DNA of 64,000 bases from Elizabethkingia occulta (lineage in GTDB: Bacteria > Bacteroidota > Bacteroidia > Flavobacteriales > Weeksellaceae). Every line of letters starts with the position of its first letter. The first letter of the stretch is position 1. This document shows positions 16,732 to 25,857 of the stretch, in pieces. The notes beneath the pieces were generated by a model that searched no databases, was not told the DNA's origin, and worked only from the letters and a program-made list of their open reading frames with translations. The stretch is from the NCBI RefSeq assembly GCF_002023715.1, contig NZ_MAHX01000016.1, forward strand, positions 434,001 through 498,000, in the 5' to 3' direction. Both the position numbers and the translations under genes were made by a program.

Positions 16732-19650
16732 ATGCTTAGAAAATCAGCAATAGAAGCTAATATTAGAATACCGATAGGGGTAGCGGTATTCTTCCTGGGA
16801 GTTTCGGGGATTTATGGTCAGAATACAAAAGGAAAGAAAGATTCTCTTCGGGAAAAAGAAATTGATGAAGTAGTCGTTGTAGCTTATGGAAAAGCAAAGA
16901 GATCTAGCTATACAGGATCTGTTGCAACAGTTTCCGGAAGCAAGATTGAAACCAGACCAATTACCAATATTACCAAAGCTTTAGAAGGGCAGGTTCCGGG
17001 ATTGCAGGCTGTAAGTGCTTCAGGGCAACCAGGCGAAACAGCAGCAATAAGAATTAGAGGGATAGGCTCTATAAGTGCATCCAGTTCTCCGCTTTATGTG
17101 GTAGATGGTATTCCTTACGATGGAAATATAAATGCTATAAATCCTAATGATGTAGAATCTATCAGTGTACTAAAAGATGCAACAGCAAGTGCGCTGTATG
17201 GCTCCAGAGGTGCAAATGGGATTATTGTAATCACAACTAAATCCGGGAAAAAAGGAGAGTCTAAAATCAACTTCAATATTAGCCAGGGATTTTCTGGGCG
17301 TGCAGTAAAAGATTATAAGCAGGTAAATACAGATCAGTATTTTCAGTTATACTGGGAAGCTCTAAGGAATGGCTATGTGTCTCCTAAAATTTCTCAAAGT
17401 CAGGCTGCACAAATGGCAACAGACAATCTTATTTCCAGTTTAGGAATTAATCCATACGGTCCGGCTTATCCTAAACCAGTTGGTCTGGATGGTAAGTTGT
17501 TGCCGGGAGCTACCGCTTTATGGAATGATGATTGGCGTGATGTCTTGCAAAGAACTGCATCCAGAAGCCAGGTCGATTTGGACTTAAGTGGAGGTAACGA
17601 AAAAGGAAACTATTTCTTCTCCCTTGGTTATTTGGATGAGAAAGGAATGGCTATAGAATCGGGATTCAAAAGATACAGTGCGAGATTAAAAGTAAACTCA
17701 CAAGTGAAAAGCTGGTTGAATGCCGGAGCTAACTTAAGCTACGTTAATACGCTTCAGCAAGCACCACCGGCATCAGATTCCAGAACAGACAATGTCATAA
17801 ATGCTGCTAGGGTAATCCCTTCATTTTATCCATATTATGAAAGGAATGAAAATGGAAGTTATGTTTTGGATAAAAATGGAAACAGAATATACGATTTTGG
17901 TAAATACAGACCTACCAGTGCTTTACAGAATGAGAACGCAGCAGCAACGCTCCCTCTGGATAAAAATGAAAGAAAAATTGATAATTTCTCTGGTAAAGGA
18001 TTCTTAGAGTTTATTTTCCTTCCGGAACTTAAATTCAAATCAAGCTTGTCTGTGGATTTGGTAAGTCTTAATACGCATTATTACACCAACCTACTTTTAG
18101 GGCAAGGAAAAGAAACTGGTGGGTCCGTATCCAAAAGTAGCGACAGAACACTTTCTTATACAACCAGTAATATTTTAACCTACGATAAAAAATTTGGACA
18201 GCACCATTTTAATGTATTGGCAGGACAAGAATTTTACCAGTATGAGTATCAGGTTATTTCAGGTAACAGAAGTCAGTTCTCTCTGCCGGGATATTATGAA
18301 CCGGATGCTGCAGCCCTATTAGGTGGATTTAGCGGGAATAGTGATAAGAGATCATTACTTAGTTTCTTAGGAAAAGTGGAATATGATTATCAGAACAAAT
18401 ATTTCTTGGCCGGATCAGTAAGGGCAGACGGATCTTCAAGATTTTCTCCTAAAAATCGTTGGGGAACGTTTTGGTCAGTTGGTGGATCTTGGAAACTTTC
18501 GAGCGAAGACTTTGTAAAGAACCTTAACTTTTTTGATCAGTTGACATTACGAGCCAGTTATGGAGGACAAGGTAATGATGGGTTAAGTACATTATATGCA
18601 TATCAGAGTTTATACGCTTTTTATAATAATCTTGGTGAAGGAGGAACTGTGGCGAGCAGGCTACCAACGCCGGACCTGAAATGGGAAACCAATCTGAACC
18701 TGAATGTAGGATTAGAATTTGCTATTCTGAATAACCGAATCAGAGGTAATGTAGAATATTTTAAAAGACAGAGTAAAGATTTATTATTTACAATGCCATT
18801 GGCACCATCTGTAGGATTCAACGGTTATTCCGATAATATTGGTGAGTTGCAGAATACCGGATTCGAGATTAGCCTGCAGACAACACCCATAAAAACGGAA
18901 AATTTCCGTTGGGATTTGGATATCAATGCTACTACTACAAAAAATAAGATTACAAAATTACCAAAAGGTTCTATTGTTAGCGGTACAAAACTGCTGCAGG
19001 TAGGAGGATCTGTATATGACTTCTTTATTCCGACATGGGCAGGAGTAGATCCTAACAACGGAGCTCCATTATGGAAAACACAAACAACAGATGCTAGCGG
19101 AAATACGATAGAGGGAACAACTTCTGAATACTCCAAAGCGACCAAAATGTTGCAAGGCTCCTCTCTGCCTAAATGGATAGGAGGTATTAGCACATCTATA
19201 ACCTATAAAAACTTCGATTTCTCTGCATTATTATCATACAGTATAGGCGGGAAAATACTGGATAGTGATTATACAATGCTATTGTCTAATGGAAATTCTG
19301 CAGGAAGGGCTTGGGGTGAAGAAATACTGAACAGATGGACACCTGAAAATAGAAATACAGATGTTCCGGCACTTAGTACCACAACCAATAACTGGACGTC
19401 CACATCAACAAGGTTCCTTTATTCCGGTACGTATGCAAGACTTAAAAATGTGAGTATAGGTTATACATTACCAAAAGATACTTTCGCTAATCTTGGACTT
19501 CAGAGATTCAGAATCTATCTGCAGGGTGAGAATTTATTAACATTCTACGGGCATAAAGGAATGGATCCTGAGCAGACAGTTGACGGAACAACCTATTACA
19601 GATATCCGGCAATGAGAACAGTGACTTTCGGATTACAGGCAACATTTTAA
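16732..19650 (+). CDS. SusC-family TonB-linked transporter under SAM riboswitch control
   Basis: The 972-residue protein starts with an N-terminal export signal ending around GIYGQ (residue 30). A short linker and the TonB-box-like DEVVVVAYGKAK follow. The plug shows IRIRGIGSISASSSPLYVVDG and VLKDATASALYGSRGANGII. The barrel ends in ...GLQATF with the terminal aromatic residue. The N-terminal carboxypeptidase-like domain is absent. With the SusD gene 15 bases downstream it forms an outer-membrane importer. The SAM-I riboswitch in the leader suggests it is made when SAM is low, so its cargo is likely a methionine or sulphur source. That is an inference from regulation only. Confidence 0.95.
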   Translation: MLRKSAIEANIRIPIGVAVFFLGVSGIYGQNTKGKKDSLREKEIDEVVVVAYGKAKRSSYTGSVATVSGSKIETRPITNITKALEGQVPGLQAVSASGQPGETAAIRIRGIGSISASSSPLYVVDGIPYDGNINAINPNDVESISVLKDATASALYGSRGANGIIVITTKSGKKGESKINFNISQGFSGRAVKDYKQVNTDQYFQLYWEALRNGYVSPKISQSQAAQMATDNLISSLGINPYGPAYPKPVGLDGKLLPGATALWNDDWRDVLQRTASRSQVDLDLSGGNEKGNYFFSLGYLDEKGMAIESGFKRYSARLKVNSQVKSWLNAGANLSYVNTLQQAPPASDSRTDNVINAARVIPSFYPYYERNENGSYVLDKNGNRIYDFGKYRPTSALQNENAAATLPLDKNERKIDNFSGKGFLEFIFLPELKFKSSLSVDLVSLNTHYYTNLLLGQGKETGGSVSKSSDRTLSYTTSNILTYDKKFGQHHFNVLAGQEFYQYEYQVISGNRSQFSLPGYYEPDAAALLGGFSGNSDKRSLLSFLGKVEYDYQNKYFLAGSVRADGSSRFSPKNRWGTFWSVGGSWKLSSEDFVKNLNFFDQLTLRASYGGQGNDGLSTLYAYQSLYAFYNNLGEGGTVASRLPTPDLKWETNLNLNVGLEFAILNNRIRGNVEYFKRQSKDLLFTMPLAPSVGFNGYSDNIGELQNTGFEISLQTTPIKTENFRWDLDINATTTKNKITKLPKGSIVSGTKLLQVGGSVYDFFIPTWAGVDPNNGAPLWKTQTTDASGNTIEGTTSEYSKATKMLQGSSLPKWIGGISTSITYKNFDFSALLSYSIGGKILDSDYTMLLSNGNSAGRAWGEEILNRWTPENRNTDVPALSTTTNNWTSTSTRFLYSGTYARLKNVSIGYTLPKDTFANLGLQRFRIYLQGENLLTFYGHKGMDPEQTVDGTTYYRYPAMRTVTFGLQATF

Positions 19651-19665
19651 TTAAAAATAAAGAAC

Positions 19666-21159
19666 ATGACAAAAATAAAATATACATTGTTTCTGGCTTT
19701 TGCAGCTTCTGTTTTTATAAGTTGTGAGAGAGAGCTGGAAACAGCACCCACTAACCAGGCCAACGAAGAAGAAGTTTTTAAAACTGCAGATAATGCCGAA
19801 ACGGTAGTTAATGGAGCCTGGGCGAAATTTAATGATGACGGAACAACCTATGCTAACATTGGTTACTCTACAGTACTTCGCGCAAGTGATGCAATGGGGA
19901 GTGATGTTGCGGTACTGACTAATAAATATGGATTCAACTCTGCCTATGCATTTACAGATCTTGTAAATAATGCCGGAAGCCGTACTTTATTTATTTGGAA
20001 CCTGTTTTATTCTGCAATAAATAACATGAACAATGTACTGAGTAGAATAGATAATATAGAAGGTTCACAGGATAAGAAAGATCAGGTAAAAGGCCAGGCA
20101 AAGGCTTTCAGAGCTTTTTGTTATCTTAACCTGGCAAGTTTTTATCAGTTTAGCTACCAAAAAGACAAAGCAGCTTTAACAGTGCCAATTTATACCCAGC
20201 CGGCTACTATTAATTCGGTAGGTAATAAAAGAGCGAGTCTCGAAGAGCTTTATACCCTGATAAAAAGTGACCTTTTAGATGCTAAAAATTTATTGAAAAG
20301 CTATAAGCGAAATAACAAAGATAAGATTGATCTGTCTGTTGTTAATGGGCTTTTAGCCAGAACTTACCTGAATACAGGAGAGTGGCTGAAGGCTGCTGAG
20401 GCTGCAAATACAGCAAGAACAGGATATACCTTTATGCCAACCGAAAAATATTCAGAAGGTTTCAATGATATTAACAATTCCGAGTGGATTTGGGGGCATG
20501 GACAAACGCAAGAGCAATCTAGTGAAAGTTATGCATTCCATTATCTGGATGTTTCTTCTTCCGGCAGTTACTATTATAGTTTCATGGCAGATCCGTTCTT
20601 TAAAGATTTATTTGATACAAATGATATAAGATATCAGTTGTTTGAATGGGACGGACTAAAGGGGCGTGAAGGTCTGCTGAGATATAAAAAGTTCAAATTC
20701 AAACCGAATTTAATTGCTGATATTGTGTACATGAGATCTGCCGAAATGTATCTGATTGCAGCAGAAGGCTATGCAAGATCAGGAAATGTATCTGAAGCAG
20801 TAACGAATCTTAATCTTCTAAAGGCTGCCAGAAAAGCAAATCTTTATAACGGAAGTCTGAATGCAGAAGCGGTACTAAAAGAAGTACTGATTGAAAGACG
20901 AAAAGAATTATTCGGCGAAGGATTTTCGTTATCCGATATTATCCGTACTCAGGGGAAAGTTGTAAGAAACCCTTATACAACCGCTGATGGAAAGCCTATA
21001 AAAGTTAAAATAACTACACCAGATGGAACAGTAAAAGAAGTAGATGCAAGAGGACATTCTGTATTTACTTTCCCTGATAAAAGTGAATTTGCACCCAATA
21101 GTCGTTATTATATCTTCCCAATACCACAAAAAGAAACGGAAAGCAATCCTAATCTTTAA
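19666..21159 (+). CDS. SusD-family lipoprotein, partner of the SAM-controlled SusC
   Basis: The 497-residue protein has a lipoprotein signal with cysteine in VFISC (about residue 20), followed by ERELETAP. SusD-family features include VKGQAKAFRAFCYLNLASFYQF, the MRSAEMYLIAAEGYARSGN helix pair, the C-terminal VLIERRKELFGEGF and PIPQKETESNPNL, the usual family ending. It would sit on the cell surface over the SusC channel. An apparent insertion near residues 435-465 (VKITTPDGTVKEVDARGHSV) gives the C-terminal region an extra beta-rich loop. Transcription ends at the hairpin 21188-21221. Confidence 0.93.
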   Translation: MTKIKYTLFLAFAASVFISCERELETAPTNQANEEEVFKTADNAETVVNGAWAKFNDDGTTYANIGYSTVLRASDAMGSDVAVLTNKYGFNSAYAFTDLVNNAGSRTLFIWNLFYSAINNMNNVLSRIDNIEGSQDKKDQVKGQAKAFRAFCYLNLASFYQFSYQKDKAALTVPIYTQPATINSVGNKRASLEELYTLIKSDLLDAKNLLKSYKRNNKDKIDLSVVNGLLARTYLNTGEWLKAAEAANTARTGYTFMPTEKYSEGFNDINNSEWIWGHGQTQEQSSESYAFHYLDVSSSGSYYYSFMADPFFKDLFDTNDIRYQLFEWDGLKGREGLLRYKKFKFKPNLIADIVYMRSAEMYLIAAEGYARSGNVSEAVTNLNLLKAARKANLYNGSLNAEAVLKEVLIERRKELFGEGFSLSDIIRTQGKVVRNPYTTADGKPIKVKITTPDGTVKEVDARGHSVFTFPDKSEFAPNSRYYIFPIPQKETESNPNL

Positions 21160-21187
21160 TTATTATCTTACTTTACTTTTAAATCGG

Positions 21188-21221
21188 ATTCCGGGAATTA
21201 TTATTCCCGGAATTTTTTTTT
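21188..21221 (+). terminator. Intrinsic terminator after the SAM-controlled operon
   Basis: Eleven-base arms ATTCCGGGAAT and ATTCCCGGAAT enclose a TATT loop and are followed by eight T's. It ends the riboswitch operon 28 bases after the SusD stop and before the convergent sugar-transporter gene. Confidence 0.9.
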
Positions 21222-21233
21222 GATTCAGCTATT

Positions 21234-22589
21234 TTATTCCTTGGTCCAGCTTGCTTCTATTTCTTCCAGTGTTTTGCCTTTTGTTTCAGGAATATATTTC
21301 CGGATAAATAGAAAGGCAAGTACGGAGATTAAGGTATATAGCCAGAAGGTATAAGCGCTGCCTATAGATCCTATTAGAATAGGAAAGGTTTGTGATACAA
21401 GAAATACAGCCAGCCACAGAAAAAAAGTAGCGATAGACATTGCTGTCGCCCGGGATTTTGTAGGGAAAATTTCCGCAATAACCACAAATGTTAGCGGGCC
21501 AAGTGACATTGCAAAAAAGGCAATATAGCCCAGTATTGCAATAAGGACCAGATAGCCCTGTTGTTGAGTATAAAATGTAAGGCCTACAATAAAAAGACAT
21601 ACAGTCATGCCGGAAATACCTGAGAGTAATAGTTTTTTTCGCCCCCAGGAGTCTACATATTTTATTGCAACAAGAGTGAAAGCAACATTAATAATACCTA
21701 CGAGTATGGTTTGTATAAATGCGGAATCTGTACCTGTGCCTGTTGATTTAAAAATCTCAGGCGCATAATACATTATCGCATTAATTCCTGTAAATTGTGA
21801 AAATACAGCTAGTAATATACCGGTAATCAGCGCTTTTTTTAATTTAGAACCTTTTAGTGAGGCTAAAGAAAAAGGTGCTTCATCCTTCAGGGATTCATTG
21901 ATAGAATCGAGCTCCTGTTGTGCAGCTTTATTACCGTTGATCAGGCTTAGAATAGCCAACGCTTCAGATTGTTTCTTTTGGCTGGCAAGCCAACGAGGGC
22001 TTTCAGGTACAGTTATTAATAACAGTATAAAAATTACAGAAGGAATAATGCCGGAGCCAAACATCCACCGCCATCCTGTAGAAATATTCCAGGCTTCATT
22101 GTGTATGCCTGCAATGTATGCGTTTACAAAATAAATAACAAGAATTCCTGTAACAATCCCAAGCTGAAAAACAGAAATTAATCGACCTCTTACTGGAGCA
22201 GGAGCCATTTCGGAAATATACATGGGAGATAGCATTGAAGCAATACCTATTCCCATTCCTCCTATAATACGGAATAGAACAAAAAACCAAAGACTAGGAG
22301 CCATTGCTGTACCAATAGAAGAAATTGTAAAGAGAACCGCCGAGAGCATCAGAACCTTTTTTCGCCCTGCGCGATCACTAAGCTTGCCGGAATACATGGC
22401 ACCTGCAATGCAGCCTAATAATGCACAAGAGGCTACCCAACCCGTCATAATATCTGAAAGCTGATAAAAGCTGCGCATAAAACCTATGGCACCTGATATT
22501 ACAGCTGTATCATAGCCAAATAATAATCCGCCAACAGAAGCTACAAGAGTTGCTTTGTAAATAATACCTGAATTAACTGCTGATTGCAT
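21234..22589 (-). CDS. Sugar-porter family MFS transporter (sugar/H+ symporter)
   Basis: The 451-residue protein has twelve predicted membrane helices and the sugar-porter signatures. They are GGLLFGYDTAVISGA at residues 16-30, DRAGRKK in the loop after helix 2, a PESPRWLASQ segment near residue 200, the QFTGINAIMYYAP stretch of helix 7 and PETKGKTLEEIE near the C-terminus. It imports a hexose across the inner membrane with protons, like XylE or GalP. It is the last gene of the mannoside block, starting 5 bases after the mannose-6-phosphate isomerase gene. Mannose is therefore the likely substrate. The sequence alone does not prove it. Confidence 0.93.
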   Translation of the reverse strand: MQSAVNSGIIYKATLVASVGGLLFGYDTAVISGAIGFMRSFYQLSDIMTGWVASCALLGCIAGAMYSGKLSDRAGRKKVLMLSAVLFTISSIGTAMAPSLWFFVLFRIIGGMGIGIASMLSPMYISEMAPAPVRGRLISVFQLGIVTGILVIYFVNAYIAGIHNEAWNISTGWRWMFGSGIIPSVIFILLLITVPESPRWLASQKKQSEALAILSLINGNKAAQQELDSINESLKDEAPFSLASLKGSKLKKALITGILLAVFSQFTGINAIMYYAPEIFKSTGTGTDSAFIQTILVGIINVAFTLVAIKYVDSWGRKKLLLSGISGMTVCLFIVGLTFYTQQQGYLVLIAILGYIAFFAMSLGPLTFVVIAEIFPTKSRATAMSIATFFLWLAVFLVSQTFPILIGSIGSAYTFWLYTLISVLAFLFIRKYIPETKGKTLEEIEASWTKE

Positions 22590-22594
22590 ATCGT

Positions 22595-24349
22595 CTATTT
22601 TAGAACTTTTTCAGCAATCATATTTGTACGTATGCTTGCCTTTATTGTTGCGCATTCCTGATCGGCACTTTCTCCATGTGGTGTTATGGTGTAAGTGTCA
22701 ATATTTGCAGGTACTATGAATGTTTCTGCATAATGGATAATGTAAGGTTCGAAGCTGTTGTCAGGGCTTTCTACAATGGCCTCTCTACCTTCTATAAGGT
22801 TAATAACGTTAACTACACCTCCGGTATGGTGAACTACCTTTTTAGTAAACCAGTGTCTTCTGGTTTCTATGAAAGATAAAGCATCCAGTCCTGTACGTTC
22901 TTCCCGCCATCCGTCTCCTTCAGAAACGGCTTCTGTAAGGTTTAGTATATTCTCTTTTGTCCACGATGTTGTACGATCCCATTGTATTACATTTTTGCCA
23001 TGTTCCAAAGATATTGGACGCGGTTTATCATCAAGTCCCATGCGCCCCCAGTCCCATAGCTTGAATGTGAAAATGTAGGGAGTGGCACTAATTTCTAAAA
23101 CAACAGTGTTTGCTCCCGAACAATGTATTGTTCCTGCAGGTATGGATACATGATCGTGTTTGTGAACATTCCATTTCTGTACATACTGTTCTGCATCGAA
23201 AATTATATTGTCATTTTGTGCAGCTTCCAGATCTTTCATCATCTCATCGGGATTAATGTTTTCTTTTAAACCAAGGTACACAAAAGAATCTTCTCCGGAA
23301 TCTAGTATATAATAGCTTTCATCCTGTGTATAAGACATACCAAATTTTTCTTTGATATACTCTTTTAGAGGGTGTACCTGTAGGCTAAGATTACCTCCTC
23401 CCATAGTGTCTAGAAAGTCAAAACGGATAGGGAATTCATCACCAAATCCTTTGTATACTTGTTTCCCCAATAAAGCTTCCGGCTGGAAAAATACCAAATT
23501 TACAGATGGTATTTCCACTACCTGCTCACCGAATCCTAGCAAGAGACTATTTTCTTCCGGAACACAGTCGAATCCCCATGCATAGTTAGGCAGGCTTCTG
23601 TCCAGATCGCAGACTTCTTTCAGCCATTGTCCTCCCCATGGACCGGGATCAAAAAACGGAACGACTCTGAATGGACGTTTTATCGTCTCTTGCATAGCAT
23701 CGTATAAAGCATCAATACTTATCATTTTAGGTTGATGAGGTTTGGTAGTGTCCAGAAAGAGCTGACAGTTGCTTAATATTCGTTTTTTGTAGCGGTCGCA
23801 TACGCGCCAGTCTACGAAATATGCATGCTTATATTTATAGGCGAAAGAGTCGTTGTAATTTGTTTTACCTAGATTGCAGGCAGTATCTTTACGGTAACGC
23901 AATTGTATTTCCCATCGTGGCATATCTGCGTAAATGCAAAGATCTGCCTGTCTGGCAATTAATGTAGCTCCTGGGCCTGTAACGATTACAAGATTATTGG
24001 TAGCGGCTATACGATTGCGAAGACTGTTTACTTTAGAAATATCAAAATAATTTTCAAGTTCCAGTGATGTTAAATTGCCAAAAACAGGATCGTCTGTTAC
24101 AAAGGGCTGTGTCAGTGCGGAAATTTCGCTTTCCGGTTTCATTGCCTGTATGGTATTTATGATTAACTCAGGCTTTAGTAATTCTTGTAACGAGGCGTTA
24201 ATCTCCTCGGTATATACCCCGGAATAGCATTCAATAGCGATTACCTTGGGCGTGTGTATTTCAACTTCTTCTGCAATGTTTTCCCATCCGCTTATACAGT
24301 TGTGATTTTGTATTTCGATGACAGGAAATTTATTAAAATTTGATTTCAT
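22595..24349 (-). CDS. Class I mannose-6-phosphate isomerase with an extra N-terminal domain
   Basis: The 584-residue protein carries a type I phosphomannose isomerase fold from about residue 230 to 500. Visible are GGNLSLQVHPLKEYIKEKFG (zinc-binding Gln and His), DESYYIL with a zinc-binding glutamate, and DHVSIPAGTIHCSGANTVVLEIS with a further histidine. It interconverts mannose-6-phosphate and fructose-6-phosphate. The first 215 residues are not part of the standard enzyme. They include NNLVIVTGPGATLIA and resemble a Rossmann-like or kinase-like domain whose function I do not recognise. It follows the ROK kinase gene by 14 bases and precedes the transporter, consistent with one mannose-catabolic operon. 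Confidence 0.88.
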   Translation of the reverse strand: MKSNFNKFPVIEIQNHNCISGWENIAEEVEIHTPKVIAIECYSGVYTEEINASLQELLKPELIINTIQAMKPESEISALTQPFVTDDPVFGNLTSLELENYFDISKVNSLRNRIAATNNLVIVTGPGATLIARQADLCIYADMPRWEIQLRYRKDTACNLGKTNYNDSFAYKYKHAYFVDWRVCDRYKKRILSNCQLFLDTTKPHQPKMISIDALYDAMQETIKRPFRVVPFFDPGPWGGQWLKEVCDLDRSLPNYAWGFDCVPEENSLLLGFGEQVVEIPSVNLVFFQPEALLGKQVYKGFGDEFPIRFDFLDTMGGGNLSLQVHPLKEYIKEKFGMSYTQDESYYILDSGEDSFVYLGLKENINPDEMMKDLEAAQNDNIIFDAEQYVQKWNVHKHDHVSIPAGTIHCSGANTVVLEISATPYIFTFKLWDWGRMGLDDKPRPISLEHGKNVIQWDRTTSWTKENILNLTEAVSEGDGWREERTGLDALSFIETRRHWFTKKVVHHTGGVVNVINLIEGREAIVESPDNSFEPYIIHYAETFIVPANIDTYTITPHGESADQECATIKASIRTNMIAEKVLK

Positions 24350-24363
24350 TTGTATTCTTTTAT

Positions 24364-25305
24364 TTATCCATTATTTACTACATGAGCGATGCCTAGCAAT
24401 GCTGCTGTTGCCGGGAATTTCCCTTCTCTGATATCAACTTTTCCCCAAGGAGTCCATGTATGGGTTTCAACTTGTTTTCTGATATAGGGAATGATGTGTG
24501 TGCTGCTTGCCATAATGCCTCCAGTGAGTACAAGTATCTCCGGGTCATAAGCATGGATGAGGTTGATGGCGGAAGCTGACCATGCTTGCAGGCTTTGTTC
24601 ACGCAGATGTATGGCGGTTGCATCTCCTTCTTCAGCTAATCTGAAGATAAGTTCGTAATCAATTACCGGAAAATCTGCCAGCCTACTTTTTGTAAAGCTC
24701 TTTTCGGATTTTGCAATATTGGTAATATTCCAGGTAGAAGCTTCTGTTTCTACGCAGCCCTTATTTCCGCAATTACACAGGCTGCCTTTATAATTGATAA
24801 CAAAGTGCCCACCCATTATACCTGCAGTGAAGTGTTTACCTCTTAATAATTGGCCTTCTGTTACCGCAGCACTTCCTACTCCTGTACCTAGTGTCATCAG
24901 TATAACATTGTCAGCATCCTTTGCGTTTCCATGTTTCCATTCTCCGAGAAGAGCGGAGCGAGCATCATTTTCTATAAAAAACGGAATTCCGAATGTTAGT
25001 AAGCACCATTCTTCCAGATTTATACCCGGTGCATCACCGAATTTTTTATCCACAGATAGTATCATTTTTCTATGGTTATCAACAATTCCTGGTGAAGAAA
25101 TACCGAGCCCTGACACGCTTGTAATGGGAGTTTCTGCTCTTTCTAGTAGTTTATCCACAATTTCTTTTATAAGGGGTAGTCTTGGTCTAAGACCTTCTCC
25201 TGAATAAGAATCTATAGAAGCTGATGCCAGAATAGTATCTTGATGAACAATTCCAATTTTTATTTTGGTGCCACCCATGTCTATGGCAATAACTGGTTTT
25301 GACAT
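24364..25305 (-). CDS. ROK-family sugar kinase, probable mannokinase
   Basis: The 313-residue protein has the ROK signature set. These are the phosphate-binding DMGGTK at residues 9-14, IENDARSA with catalytic Asp114, GTGVGSAAV at 140-148, GGH at 165-167 and the zinc site CNCGNKGC at 177-184. ROK kinases phosphorylate glucose, fructose, mannose or N-acetylated hexoses at the 6-position. Lying directly before a mannose-6-phosphate isomerase and after an alpha-mannosidase, mannose is the best guess. The 5' third of the gene carries two perfect DnaA boxes (25046-25054, 25151-25159) and one near match, on the template strand. Two decayed copies of this gene segment lie upstream. Confidence 0.92.
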   Translation of the reverse strand: MSKPVIAIDMGGTKIKIGIVHQDTILASASIDSYSGEGLRPRLPLIKEIVDKLLERAETPITSVSGLGISSPGIVDNHRKMILSVDKKFGDAPGINLEEWCLLTFGIPFFIENDARSALLGEWKHGNAKDADNVILMTLGTGVGSAAVTEGQLLRGKHFTAGIMGGHFVINYKGSLCNCGNKGCVETEASTWNITNIAKSEKSFTKSRLADFPVIDYELIFRLAEEGDATAIHLREQSLQAWSASAINLIHAYDPEILVLTGGIMASSTHIIPYIRKQVETHTWTPWGKVDIREGKFPATAALLGIAHVVNNG

Positions 25306-25857
25306 TTTTTTAGTTTTTATTTACGGAATAACGCTGTTTTTTATCCACAAAATGGGTTGTTTTAACATGCTTATCCACAATGTTTGGTGAATAAAAAATA
25401 AGCTCTGATCTATTTATACCGAGGATTTTCTGATACTGATCCAGTTTATCCACAATTTCTCCTGTTTGAGAATTCCAAACGAGATATTTTCTACCGGATA
25501 TTATGTTCAAATGCGAAATCCGGGACTATATTGTTGTTTGAAATTCTCTTTTTTATTTTGACACCTTCCTTATCTCTGAAAGTTGCTAATTCTGGTATAA
25601 CACTTAGCTTCTATTCATACAGCAGAACTTTACATTTTTATCCACAAAAGGGGTTGTTTTCACATGCTTATCCACAGTGTTTGGTGAATAAATATTCTGA
25701 GATTTTCCTTCTATTGCGGAGGTTTTCATATTTCTTAACAGTTTATCCACAATTTGCTTTGTATGGAATGATCTTGTACAGAATTATAAGGTATTAAGTA
25801 TGTTGGTTAGCCTTGTACTACTATATATTTGTACTGTTTCGATTCCTTTTATCCACA
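25046..25857 (+). other. Cluster of nine DnaA boxes: candidate replication origin or DnaA-binding locus
   Basis: Perfect TTATCCACA boxes start at 25046, 25151, 25341, 25371, 25446, 25638, 25668, 25743 and 25849, all on the + strand. A one-mismatch box, TTATCAACA, starts at 25076. They form three modules with identical internal spacing of 30 and 75 bases, repeating every 295-297 bases. I noticed no other perfect copy of this 9-mer elsewhere in the window. DnaA boxes of this sequence mark bacterial origins. No dnaA gene is nearby, and a DNA-unwinding element is not obvious. A DnaA-titration site is the main alternative. Confidence 0.7.
25341..25460 (-). repeat. Decayed copy 1 of the ROK gene segment, carrying three DnaA boxes
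   Basis: Read on the - strand, this stretch can be aligned without gaps to residues 48-88 of the ROK kinase. EIVDKL, then SPNIVDKH, then FVDKK correspond to EIVDKL, SPGIVDNH and SVDKK at the same spacing. It happens to stay open for 66 codons from a TTG at 25510 to 25310. That product lacks the phosphate-binding and catalytic parts and is not credible as a protein. The three boxes are intact, including the second, which is TTATCAACA in the real gene. Confidence 0.75.

Noticed and set aside
25310-25510. Open 66-codon frame on the - strand before the ROK gene
   Set aside because: It is the part of decayed copy 1 that happens to stay open. It lacks the phosphate-binding and catalytic segments and starts at TTG with no ribosome-binding signal. 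It is reported as a repeat instead.
25531-25797. Open 88-codon frame on the + strand across the DnaA boxes
   Set aside because: It runs antisense to the kinase-derived copy, its composition is not protein-like and it overlaps the box array.
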